DNA of 64,000 nucleotides from the NCBI RefSeq assembly GCF_016793595.1, contig NZ_JAEULY010000004.1:310001-374000 (forward strand). The letters are read 5' to 3'. The notes beneath the pieces are model-generated. The model was not told the origin of the DNA. It worked only from the letters and a program-made list of their open reading frames with translations, and did no database searches. The stretch's first letter is position 1. The number at the start of each line of letters is the position of its first letter. Source of the stretch: Phreatobacter sp. GTDB lineage: Bacteria > Pseudomonadota > Alphaproteobacteria > Rhizobiales > Phreatobacteraceae. The position numbers and the translations under genes were made by a program. Below are positions 57,429 to 64,000 of the stretch, piece by piece.

Positions 57429-58619
57429 TCAGGCCTTGAGGACCTCGACGCCCGGCAGCGGCTTGCCTTCGAGCCATTCGAGGAAGGCGCCGCCGGCGGT
57501 CGAGACATAGGTGAAGTCGTCCGCAACCTTGGCAGCATTCAGCGCCGCCACGGTGTCGCCGCCGCCGGCGACGGAGAGCAGCTTGCCGTCTCTTGTGCGC
57601 TTGGCGGCATGGCGGGCGGCCTCGACCGTGCCCTTGTCGAAGGGATGGAGTTCGAAAGCACCGAGCGGGCCGTTCCAGACGAGGGTCGCGGCATCGTCAA
57701 TGGCGCCGTGGATGCGCTCGATCGACTGCGGGCCGACATCGAGGATCATCGCGTCGGAGGGAATGGCGTCGAGCCCGTAGGCGAAGGCCGGCGCATTGTT
57801 CTCGAAGTGATAGGCGACGGTGGCGTCCACCGGCAGGATGATGGCGCATTTGGCCTTGTCGGCCTTGGCCATGATGCGGCGGGCGGTCTCGGCGAGGTCC
57901 TTCTCGGCCAGCGACTTGCCGATCTTCACGCCCTGCGCGTGCAGAAAGGTGTTGGCCATGCCGCCACCGATAACGAGGGCGTCGACCTTGGAGACGAGGT
58001 TTTCGAGAAGGTCGATCTTGGTCGAGACCTTGGCGCCGCCGACCACGGCGACGACCGGACGTTTCGGCTTGCCCAGCGCCTTTTCCAGCGCCTCCAGCTC
58101 GGCCTGCATGGTGCGGCCGGCATAGCCGGGCAGGACGCGGCCGAGGCCCTCGGTGGAGGCATGGGCACGGTGGGAGGCGGAAAAGGCGTCCGCCACCCAG
58201 ATGTCGCCGTTTTCGGCCAGCGCCCTGACGAAATCGGGATCGTTCTTTTCCTCGCCCTTGTGGAAGCGGGTGTTTTCCAGAACGAGGATTTCGCCCGGCT
58301 TGATGGCGTCCACGGCGCGCTTGGCGACCTCACCGATGCAGTCCTCGGCAAAGGCGACATGGCGCTTCAGCACATGGGCGAGCGAGGGCACAACCTGCTT
58401 CAGCGACTGCGCAGGGTCGACACCCTTCGGACGGCCGAAATGGGCGAGGATGATGACCTTGCCGCCGCGGCCGGCAATGTCGGTCAATGTCGGCACGATG
58501 CGCTCGAGGCGCGTCACGTCGGTGACCTTGCCGTTCTCCATGGGCACGTTGAGGTCGACGCGCACCAGTACGCGTTTGCCCTTCACGTCGGCGTCGTCGA
58601 GGGTGCGGAAGGTGGTCAT
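57429..58619 (-). CDS. pgk: phosphoglycerate kinase
   Basis: A kinase of 396 residues that transfers phosphate between 1,3-bisphosphoglycerate and ADP. Motifs are [69 protein letters not shown] and the nucleotide-binding [17 protein letters not shown]. Start codon ATG at 58619 lies just after a strong hairpin that separates it from gap, and no good ribosome-binding site is seen. The open frame continues upstream into gap sequence, but that is a different frame of the gap gene. Confidence 0.96.
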   Translation of the reverse strand: MTTFRTLDDADVKGKRVLVRVDLNVPMENGKVTDVTRLERIVPTLTDIAGRGGKVIILAHFGRPKGVDPAQSLKQVVPSLAHVLKRHVAFAEDCIGEVAKRAVDAIKPGEILVLENTRFHKGEEKNDPDFVRALAENGDIWVADAFSASHRAHASTEGLGRVLPGYAGRTMQAELEALEKALGKPKRPVVAVVGGAKVSTKIDLLENLVSKVDALVIGGGMANTFLHAQGVKIGKSLAEKDLAETARRIMAKADKAKCAIILPVDATVAYHFENNAPAFAYGLDAIPSDAMILDVGPQSIERIHGAIDDAATLVWNGPLGAFELHPFDKGTVEAARHAAKRTRDGKLLSVAGGGDTVAALNAAKVADDFTYVSTAGGAFLEWLEGKPLPGVEVLKA

Positions 58620-58631
58620 GGCATCATCCGG

Positions 58632-58665
58632 AAAGGAAAAGGGCCGTCCGCGATGCGGACGGCCC
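58632..58665 (-). terminator. hairpin terminator or attenuator between gap and pgk
   Basis: On the minus strand a perfect 11-base stem GGGCCGTCCGC / GCGGACGGCCC (58665-58641, three-base loop) is followed by TTTTCCTTT. It lies 14 bases after the gap stop and 21 bases before the pgk start codon, so it could stop part of the transcripts or mark an RNA-processing site. Confidence 0.75.
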
Positions 58666-58678
58666 GGACTGCGTCGGG

Positions 58679-59689
58679 TCAGATCAGCTTCGCCATGGCG
58701 ACGGCCGTGTCGCTCATGCGGTTCGAGAAGCCCCACTCGTTGTCGTACCAGGTGAGGATACGCACCAGCTTCTCGTCCATGACCTTGGTCTGGTCGAGCG
58801 CGAAGATCGACGAATGCGGGTCGTGGTTCATGTCGATCGAGACGTTGGGCTGGTCGGTGTAACCGAGGATGCCCTTCAGCGGGCCGCGCTTGGCGGCCTT
58901 CATGATCGCCTCGTTGATCTTCTCGACCGAGGTCCGGCGCTTGGCCATGAACTTGAAGTCCACGACCGAGACGTTCGGCGTCGGCACGCGGATCGAGGTG
59001 CCGTCGAGGCGGCCTTTGAGCTCCGGGATGACGAGGCCGATGGCCTTGGCCGCGCCGGTCGAGGTCGGGATCATCGACAGGGCCGCAGCGCGGCCGCGGT
59101 AGAGATCCTTGTGCATCGTGTCCAGCGTCGGCTGGTCGCCGGTATAGGCGTGGATCGTGGTCATGAAGCCCTTGTCGATGCCGCAGGCCTTGTGCAGGAC
59201 CGAGACGACCGGGGCGAGGCAGTTGGTGGTGCAGGAGGCGTTCGAGACGACCGTGTGGTCCTTGGTCAGGGCCTGGTCGTTGACACCATAGACGACGGTG
59301 AGGTCCGCGCCGTCGCAGGGGGCCGAGACGAGCACGCGCTTGGCGCCGGCCTTCAGGTGCGCGGCGGCCTTGTCGCGAGTCGTGAAGATGCCCGTGCATT
59401 CCATGGCGATGTCGACGTTCAGCGCCTTGTGCGGCAGCTCGGCCGGATCCTTGATCGCCGTCACCTTGATGCGCTTGCCGGCCACCACGATGTGGTCGCC
59501 GTCGACCGTCACCGTCGCCGGGAAGCGGCCGTGGACCGAGTCGAAGCGCAGGAGATGCGCGTTCGTCTCCACCGGGCCGAGGTCGTTGATGCCGACCACC
59601 TCGATGTCCTTGCGCTTGCCCTCGACGATGGCGCGCAGGACGTTGCGGCCGATACGGCCGAAACCATTGATGAAGACGCGAACGGTCAT
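58679..59689 (-). CDS. gap: glyceraldehyde-3-phosphate dehydrogenase
   Basis: The enzyme has 336 residues and links glyceraldehyde-3-phosphate to 1,3-bisphosphoglycerate. The nucleotide fold is [18 protein letters not shown]. The catalytic Cys lies in [15 protein letters not shown] and the His in [14 protein letters not shown]. The C-terminal [15 protein letters not shown] is standard. GAGGAA five bases before the ATG at 59689 supports it over the ATG at 59707. It is the second gene of the cluster after tkt. Confidence 0.96.
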   Translation of the reverse strand: MTVRVFINGFGRIGRNVLRAIVEGKRKDIEVVGINDLGPVETNAHLLRFDSVHGRFPATVTVDGDHIVVAGKRIKVTAIKDPAELPHKALNVDIAMECTGIFTTRDKAAAHLKAGAKRVLVSAPCDGADLTVVYGVNDQALTKDHTVVSNASCTTNCLAPVVSVLHKACGIDKGFMTTIHAYTGDQPTLDTMHKDLYRGRAAALSMIPTSTGAAKAIGLVIPELKGRLDGTSIRVPTPNVSVVDFKFMAKRRTSVEKINEAIMKAAKRGPLKGILGYTDQPNVSIDMNHDPHSSIFALDQTKVMDEKLVRILTWYDNEWGFSNRMSDTAVAMAKLI

Positions 59690-59780
59690 CGAATTCCTCT
59701 CCTTCATGCCGGCCGCATCACCCGTGGCGGCCCTGTTTGGCGGTCGGACGCGATCTGGCGTCCAATCACGTCATTCGCAA

Positions 59781-59804
59781 GGCGCGGATCGGGTGATCCG
59801 CGCC
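59781..59804. terminator. hairpin between tkt and gap
   Basis: GGCGCGGATC (59781-59790) and GATCCGCGCC (59795-59804) are perfect inverted arms around GGGT in the 139-base space between tkt and gap. No T tract follows on either strand, so it is more likely an RNA-stability or processing element than a full terminator. Confidence 0.5.
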
Positions 59805-59828
59805 AGAAACGCTTGCCCAAGGCGCGGC

Positions 59829-61826
59829 TCAGCCGATCCGCGCGAGAACGGCCTCGGCGGTGGCTTCCGCCGTAATGCCGAAATGCTTGTAGAGCTCCTT
59901 GTAGGGCGCGGACGCGCCGAAGCCGGTCATGCCGACGAAAATGCCGTCATTGCCGATCACCGCATCCCAGCCCATGCGCACGCCGGCCTCGATGGCGACC
60001 TTCACCGGCGCGTCACCGATGACGGTCTCGCGGATCTCGGCGGACTGCTCCAGGAACAGATCGAGCGAAGGCACGGAGACGACGCGGGCGATGATGCCCT
60101 TCTCTGCAAGAAGCTTGCGCGCGCCGACGGCGATCTCGACCTCCGAGCCGGTGGCGAACAGCGTCACCTGAGCCTTGCCGCCTTCCGCCTTGAACAGCTC
60201 GTAGGCGCCGCCGGCAGAACGGTTCGCCTTCACGTCGGTCCGCAGTTGCGGCAGATTCTGGCGGGTCAGCGCCAGCGTGGTCGGGCCGCCGGTGCGGTTC
60301 AGCGCCAGTTCCCAGCACTCAGCGACTTCAACGGCGTCGCACGGACGGAACACCCGCATGTTCGGCATGGCGCGGAGCGCCGCCACATGCTCGACCGGCT
60401 GGTGGGTCGGGCCGTCCTCGCCGAGGCCGATGGAATCGTGGGTCATCACATAGACAACGCCGGTGCCCATCAGCGCCGAGAGGCGCATGGCCGGGCGGCA
60501 ATAGTCGGTGAAGACGAGGAAGGTCGCCCCGTTCGGCGCGAAGCCGCCATGCAGCGCGATGCCGTTCATGGCGGCGGCCATGCCGTGCTCGCGGATGCCG
60601 TAGTGGATGTAGCGGCCCTTCGGGTTCTTCGCCGAGAAGGCGACGGCCGACTTCGCCTTGGTGTTGTTGGAGCCGGTGAGATCGGCCGAGCCCGCGAGGA
60701 ACTCGGGCATGGCCGGCACGATGGCCTCGATGGCGAGCTCGGAGGACTTGCGGGTCGCGATGTTCTGCGGCGTTGCGATCAGCGCCTTCTTGTGGGCGGC
60801 GAGGGCTTTCGTGAGCTTCGCCGGCCGCTCATGGGCGAGACGGCGGTTGAACTCGGCCTGCTTCTTCGGCGGCAGGGTGCCGAACAGCGATTCCCAGGTC
60901 TTGCGGGCGGCAGCGCCCCGCGCGCCGATCTTGCGCCAGGCGTCGAGCACGTCCGGGGCGACAGCGAAGGGCTCCGGGGCAATGCCGAGCTTCTCCTTGG
61001 CGGCCTTCAGCTCGTCCGCGCCGAGCGGCTCGCCATGGGCCTTGGAGGTGCCGGCCTTTTTCGGCGCGCCGTAGCCGATGACGGTCTTGCAGGCGATGAG
61101 CGAGGGCTTCGAGGACTTCCGCGCGCGCTCGATGGCGGCGGCGATGGCCTCAGGATCGTGGCCGTCCACCCGCTCGGCGCGCCAGCCGGCAGCCTGGAAG
61201 CGCTTCACCTGATCGACCGAGTCTGCGATCGACAGCGGCCCGTCGATGGAGATGTCATTGTCGTCGAACAGCACGATCAGCTTGTTCAGCTTCCAGTGCC
61301 CCGCCATGGCGATGGCTTCCTGGCTGACGCCCTCCATGAGGTCGCCATCCGAGGCGATGACATAGGTGTGGTGGTCGACGGCCTTCTTGCCGAACTCGGC
61401 GGCGAGCATTTTTTCCGCCAGAGCCATACCAACCGCGGTCGCGATGCCCTGCCCCAGCGGACCAGTGGTCGTCTCGACGCCCTTGGTGATGAAATTCTCG
61501 GGGTGGCCGGGGGTTTTCGAGCCGAGCTGGCGGAAGTTCCTGATCTCGTCCAGCGTCATTTCCGGCGCGCCGGTGAGATAGAGCAGCGCATAGACCAGCA
61601 TGGAGCCGTGACCGGCCGAGAGCACGAAACGGTCGCGGTCCGGCCAGGTCGGGTTGGCCGCGTCGAACTTCATGAAGCGGGAGAACAGCACGGTCGCGAT
61701 ATCGGCGGTGCCCATGGGCATGCCGGGGTGGCCGGACTTCGCCTTTTCCACCGCGTCCATCGCGAGCGAACGGATCGCATTGGCCAGTTTGTCATGCTGG
61801 GCGCGGGTCATGGCCTCGGTCGGCAT
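59829..61826 (-). CDS. tkt: transketolase
   Basis: A thiamine diphosphate enzyme of 665 residues used in the pentose phosphate or Calvin cycle. The N-terminal [16 protein letters not shown] and [16 protein letters not shown] are family motifs. The cofactor site is [20 protein letters not shown] and [12 protein letters not shown]; the pyrimidine half has [16 protein letters not shown] and [24 protein letters not shown] upstream supports the ATG at 61826. It opens the sugar-phosphate cluster on the minus strand. Confidence 0.96.
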   Translation of the reverse strand: MPTEAMTRAQHDKLANAIRSLAMDAVEKAKSGHPGMPMGTADIATVLFSRFMKFDAANPTWPDRDRFVLSAGHGSMLVYALLYLTGAPEMTLDEIRNFRQLGSKTPGHPENFITKGVETTTGPLGQGIATAVGMALAEKMLAAEFGKKAVDHHTYVIASDGDLMEGVSQEAIAMAGHWKLNKLIVLFDDNDISIDGPLSIADSVDQVKRFQAAGWRAERVDGHDPEAIAAAIERARKSSKPSLIACKTVIGYGAPKKAGTSKAHGEPLGADELKAAKEKLGIAPEPFAVAPDVLDAWRKIGARGAAARKTWESLFGTLPPKKQAEFNRRLAHERPAKLTKALAAHKKALIATPQNIATRKSSELAIEAIVPAMPEFLAGSADLTGSNNTKAKSAVAFSAKNPKGRYIHYGIREHGMAAAMNGIALHGGFAPNGATFLVFTDYCRPAMRLSALMGTGVVYVMTHDSIGLGEDGPTHQPVEHVAALRAMPNMRVFRPCDAVEVAECWELALNRTGGPTTLALTRQNLPQLRTDVKANRSAGGAYELFKAEGGKAQVTLFATGSEVEIAVGARKLLAEKGIIARVVSVPSLDLFLEQSAEIRETVIGDAPVKVAIEAGVRMGWDAVIGNDGIFVGMTGFGASAPYKELYKHFGITAEATAEAVLARIG

Positions 61827-61964
61827 CGGGCACTGCTCCTCAAGGCGCCCGGATATCAGCCGGAACTGGCGCCAATTCGATGGAAAAGACCCCGGTCAGG
61901 GTGAAAACAGGGCCGCTCGGCGCGTGTCCTAACAGCGGGCGCTTCCAAGTCAATGGTCCGATGG

Positions 61965-61990
61965 GCAGGGCGGCGGTGCAGCCGCCCTGC
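61965..61990 (-). terminator. hairpin after the Bug binding-protein gene
   Basis: GCAGGGCGGC (61965-61974) pairs with GCCGCCCTGC (61981-61990) around a six-base loop, 7 bases past the binding-protein stop at 61998. No T run follows on the minus strand, so termination is plausible but unproven. No clear promoter for tkt is seen in 61827-61964. Confidence 0.55.
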
Positions 61991-61997
61991 GGCGGGC

Positions 61998-62999
61998 TCA
62001 TCCGCCGTCGACACGGCCGATCTTGCGCACGGCCTGAATCAGCCGGCCGGAATCAGCCTGGACGAACTGCATGAACTCCGGCTGGTCGAGATAGGCCGGC
62101 GGCGATCCCGCGCGTTCGTAGACGTTGCGCACCTCCGGATCGGCCATCGTCGTCTTCATGGCCTCGCGCAGGCGGGCGATCACGGAAGCCGGCGTGCGCG
62201 CGGGCACGAACAGTCCCGCCCAGATGTAGAACTCGACATCGGAGAAGCCGAGCTCCTTGAAGGTCGGCGTATCCGGGAAGCTCGGAACCCGCTCAGCGCC
62301 GAAATTGGCGAGGACGCGGATCGATCCGGCATCGACCTGGGGCTTGAGCACGCCGGGCGCGGAGGCCAGCGCCTGGATGTTGCCCGAGATCAGGTCGGTC
62401 ATGGCCGGGCCGGCGCCGCGATAGGGGATGTGATTCATCCTGAGGCTGGCATTGGTGTTGAACATCTCCATCGAGACGTGGAGCGTGCCGTAGGGACCCG
62501 AGGAACCGTAGGGAATCTGCCCCGGCCGCGCCTTGGCGTCGGTGGCAAGCTCGGCGACGGTCTTCCACGGCGCGCGGGCGTTGACCGCGAGCAGGGTCGG
62601 ATCGGCCAGAACGCGGGCGATCGGGACGAGCTGATCGACCTCGTACTGCGCCTGCCGCCCCATGATCCGATCCGCCTCCGGCAGGACCGCGAGCGACGAC
62701 AGCGTCATCAGCAGGGTATGGCCGTCGGGATCGGACTTGGCGACGGCGGCATTGCCGAGCGCGCCGCCGGCGCCGCCGCGATTGTCGACGACGACAGGCT
62801 TGCCGAGCAGCTTCTCCAGCGACTGGGCGACCGGCCGGGCAGCGAGATCCCCCTGCCCTCCCGGCGGAAACGGCACGACCATCCGGATGTTCTGCGAGGG
62901 CCATGCGGGCTGGCCGATGGCGGGCGCGGCAAGGCCCGTCGCGCCGAGACCGGCCGCGCCGGCCATGAACAACCGCCGGTCGAGTTGAACCTTCACCAT
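61998..62999 (-). CDS. Bug/TctC-family tripartite tricarboxylate transporter binding protein
   Basis: A periplasmic receptor of 333 residues. A twin-arginine-like signal (LDRRLFMAGAAGLGATGLAA, cut after AIGQ) precedes WPSQNIRMVVPFPPGGQGDL, the family opening. Further motifs are PVVVDNRGGAGGALGNAAVA, IPYRGAGPAMTDLISGNIQA and KPQVDAGSIRVLANF. It differs clearly from the copy at 6157. The fumarylacetoacetate hydrolase-family gene lies 46 bases upstream on the same strand, so the receptor probably takes up a carboxylic acid connected with that enzyme. No permease gene is visible. Confidence 0.9.
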   Translation of the reverse strand: MVKVQLDRRLFMAGAAGLGATGLAAPAIGQPAWPSQNIRMVVPFPPGGQGDLAARPVAQSLEKLLGKPVVVDNRGGAGGALGNAAVAKSDPDGHTLLMTLSSLAVLPEADRIMGRQAQYEVDQLVPIARVLADPTLLAVNARAPWKTVAELATDAKARPGQIPYGSSGPYGTLHVSMEMFNTNASLRMNHIPYRGAGPAMTDLISGNIQALASAPGVLKPQVDAGSIRVLANFGAERVPSFPDTPTFKELGFSDVEFYIWAGLFVPARTPASVIARLREAMKTTMADPEVRNVYERAGSPPAYLDQPEFMQFVQADSGRLIQAVRKIGRVDGG

Positions 63000-63045
63000 C
63001 GTTTTCCTCCGTTCGATTTTGTCGTTGAGAACGATTCGCGGCGGC

Positions 63046-63924
63046 TCAGCCCACGGGGTTCTCCAGCCGCCCGATACCGGAAATCTCGATGGCCACGCGG
63101 TCGCCGGCCTTCAGGAATTTCGGCGGCGTGAAGCCGATGCCGACGCCGACCGGCGTGCCCGTGGCGATGACATCGCCGGGTTCCAGCGCGATGACCGATG
63201 AAATCGTCTCGATGAGGGTCGGGATGTCGAAGATGAGATCGGCGACGACCGCGTCCTGCCGCAATTCGCCGTTGACCCAGGTCCGCAGGTTGAGCTTGCG
63301 CACGTCCGGCACCTCGTCGGCGGTCAGGATCGCCGGCCCCATCGGGCAGAACGTGTCGATGCCCTTGCCGAGCAGCCATTGCCGGTGCTTCTGCTGCAGC
63401 GTCCGGGCGGTCACGTCATTGACGATGGTGTAGCCGAAGACGTGCGCCGCGGCCTGTGCTCTGGAGATGCCGCGCCCTCCCTTGCCGATGATCACGGCAA
63501 GCTCGCCCTCGTAATCGACCGAGGCGGTGGGATCGAGGCTGCCGAGGATGGTTTCGCCCGTCGCGATGACGCTGGACGGCGGCTTGGAGAAGACCACCGG
63601 CGCTTCGGGGATGATTTCCTTGGCGGTCGAATCGAATCCCGACGAGGCGAATTCCTTGGCGTGCTCGTGATAGTTCTTGCCGACGCAGAAGACATTGCGC
63701 GCGGGTCGCGGGATGGGCGCGAGCAGCTTCACGCCAGCCAGAGGCACGGGCTCGCCGAGATGGGGCTCCATGGCGCCCGCGAGGCCCTGCCATGCGGCGA
63801 TCAGCGCCAGCATCGAGCCCGCGGCCTCGCCCGCCGAGGCAGCGACCGGCCTGACCGTCATGCCGTCGCGCGAGAGCGCCGCCACCTGCCGGCGTCCGCC
63901 CGTCTCGATCGTCACCAAACGCAC
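63046..63924 (-). CDS. fumarylacetoacetate hydrolase-family protein
   Basis: An enzyme of 292 residues in the FAH family, which cleaves or decarboxylates beta-diketo acids in aromatic breakdown. Motifs are NVFCVGKNYHEHAKEF, FSKPPSSVIATGETI, SVDYEGELAVIIGKGGRGIS with metal-binding Glu residues, FGYTIVNDVTARTLQQKHRQ and VIATGTPVGVGIGF. These fit the 2-hydroxyhepta-2,4-diene-1,7-dioate isomerase or acylpyruvase branch. The start is the GTG at 63924 with GAGGAGA seven bases upstream; the longer frame adds Cys/Arg-rich residues that do not fit the family. It is the first gene of a probable operon with the Bug binding protein. Confidence 0.9.
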   Translation of the reverse strand: MRLVTIETGGRRQVAALSRDGMTVRPVAASAGEAAGSMLALIAAWQGLAGAMEPHLGEPVPLAGVKLLAPIPRPARNVFCVGKNYHEHAKEFASSGFDSTAKEIIPEAPVVFSKPPSSVIATGETILGSLDPTASVDYEGELAVIIGKGGRGISRAQAAAHVFGYTIVNDVTARTLQQKHRQWLLGKGIDTFCPMGPAILTADEVPDVRKLNLRTWVNGELRQDAVVADLIFDIPTLIETISSVIALEPGDVIATGTPVGVGIGFTPPKFLKAGDRVAIEISGIGRLENPVG

Positions 63925-64000
63925 TTCGCATCTCCTCAATCGATTGCAGGCTGGGTTATAGCACCGCGCCCGCATTCGGCGAGGGGCGCGGGCGCGACGC

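Noticed and set aside
57429..59399. Apparent 656-residue protein ending in pgk, as if a fusion
   Set aside because: The upstream 260 codons are gap read in a wrong frame; pgk has a normal start at 58619 and gap is intact.
59298..61904. Very long open frame of 868 codons on the plus strand
   Set aside because: It is antisense to tkt and gap; high GC keeps antisense frames open. Its translation is Arg/Gly/His-rich without any domain.

Overview
The window is a high-GC, gene-dense stretch of bacterial chromosome that looks like an alphaproteobacterium of the Hyphomicrobiales (Rhizobiales). The pointers are a tkt-gap-pgk-fba cluster, serB head to head with miaA, a GTTC-N7-GTTC LexA-type box, a class A RNase P RNA, many orphan periplasmic binding proteins of the Bug/TctC and TRAP types, and a palindromic GATCATGC-type repeat common in this order. 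A family near Bosea or Phreatobacter is a guess only. There is no phage, transposase, CRISPR array, tRNA or rRNA operon that I can see; this is core chromosome with many solitary transport and signalling genes.

Layout. 1-10 kb: a chemotaxis receptor cut by the window edge, phosphoglycolate phosphatase, an aldehyde dehydrogenase, a membrane glycosyltransferase, a LysE exporter, a monooxygenase-fold protein, a Bug binding protein, a DUF971 gene and divergent moaA. 10-19 kb: a lone cyclase-type N-terminal domain anchored in the membrane, a sarcosine-oxidase-like enzyme with a DMT transporter, a patatin lipoprotein, a dienelactone hydrolase, two paralogous TakP-like TRAP binding proteins, and a hydroxyisobutyrate dehydrogenase-type enzyme. 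19-31 kb is the most unusual part: a caspase-fold protein lacking both catalytic residues, a uracil-DNA glycosylase, a glutathione transferase, a membrane protein divergent from a membrane-bound LytTR regulator, a histidine kinase, a secreted nuclease, an ammonium-transporter/histidine-kinase fusion whose kinase core is degenerate, and an HlyD adaptor with a small membrane partner.

30-39 kb: malonyl-CoA synthetase, an isocitrate lyase/PEP mutase-family gene behind a LexA-type box, pcaB, rnpB with its promoter, a thioredoxin/CcdA pair and a LemA/M48 protease pair. 39-46 kb: an Acg-type nitroreductase and its MarR regulator behind an AT-rich operator, an EamA transporter, a lytic transglycosylase, an M20 peptidase, an AhpD-like protein and a DegP protease. 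47-56 kb: serB/miaA with overlapping 5' ends, a diguanylate cyclase, and a minus-strand run of thiE-like, Sel1-repeat, inositol phosphatase and YkgJ-like genes, then a large secreted protein of unknown function. 55-62 kb: the central carbon cluster tkt-gap-pgk-hydrolase-fba on the minus strand with hairpins between the genes. The window ends with a Bug binding protein downstream of a fumarylacetoacetate hydrolase-family gene.

Starts were re-chosen from ribosome-binding sites and family N-termini wherever the longest open frame ran too far upstream. Long antisense frames are abundant because of the GC content and were left out.
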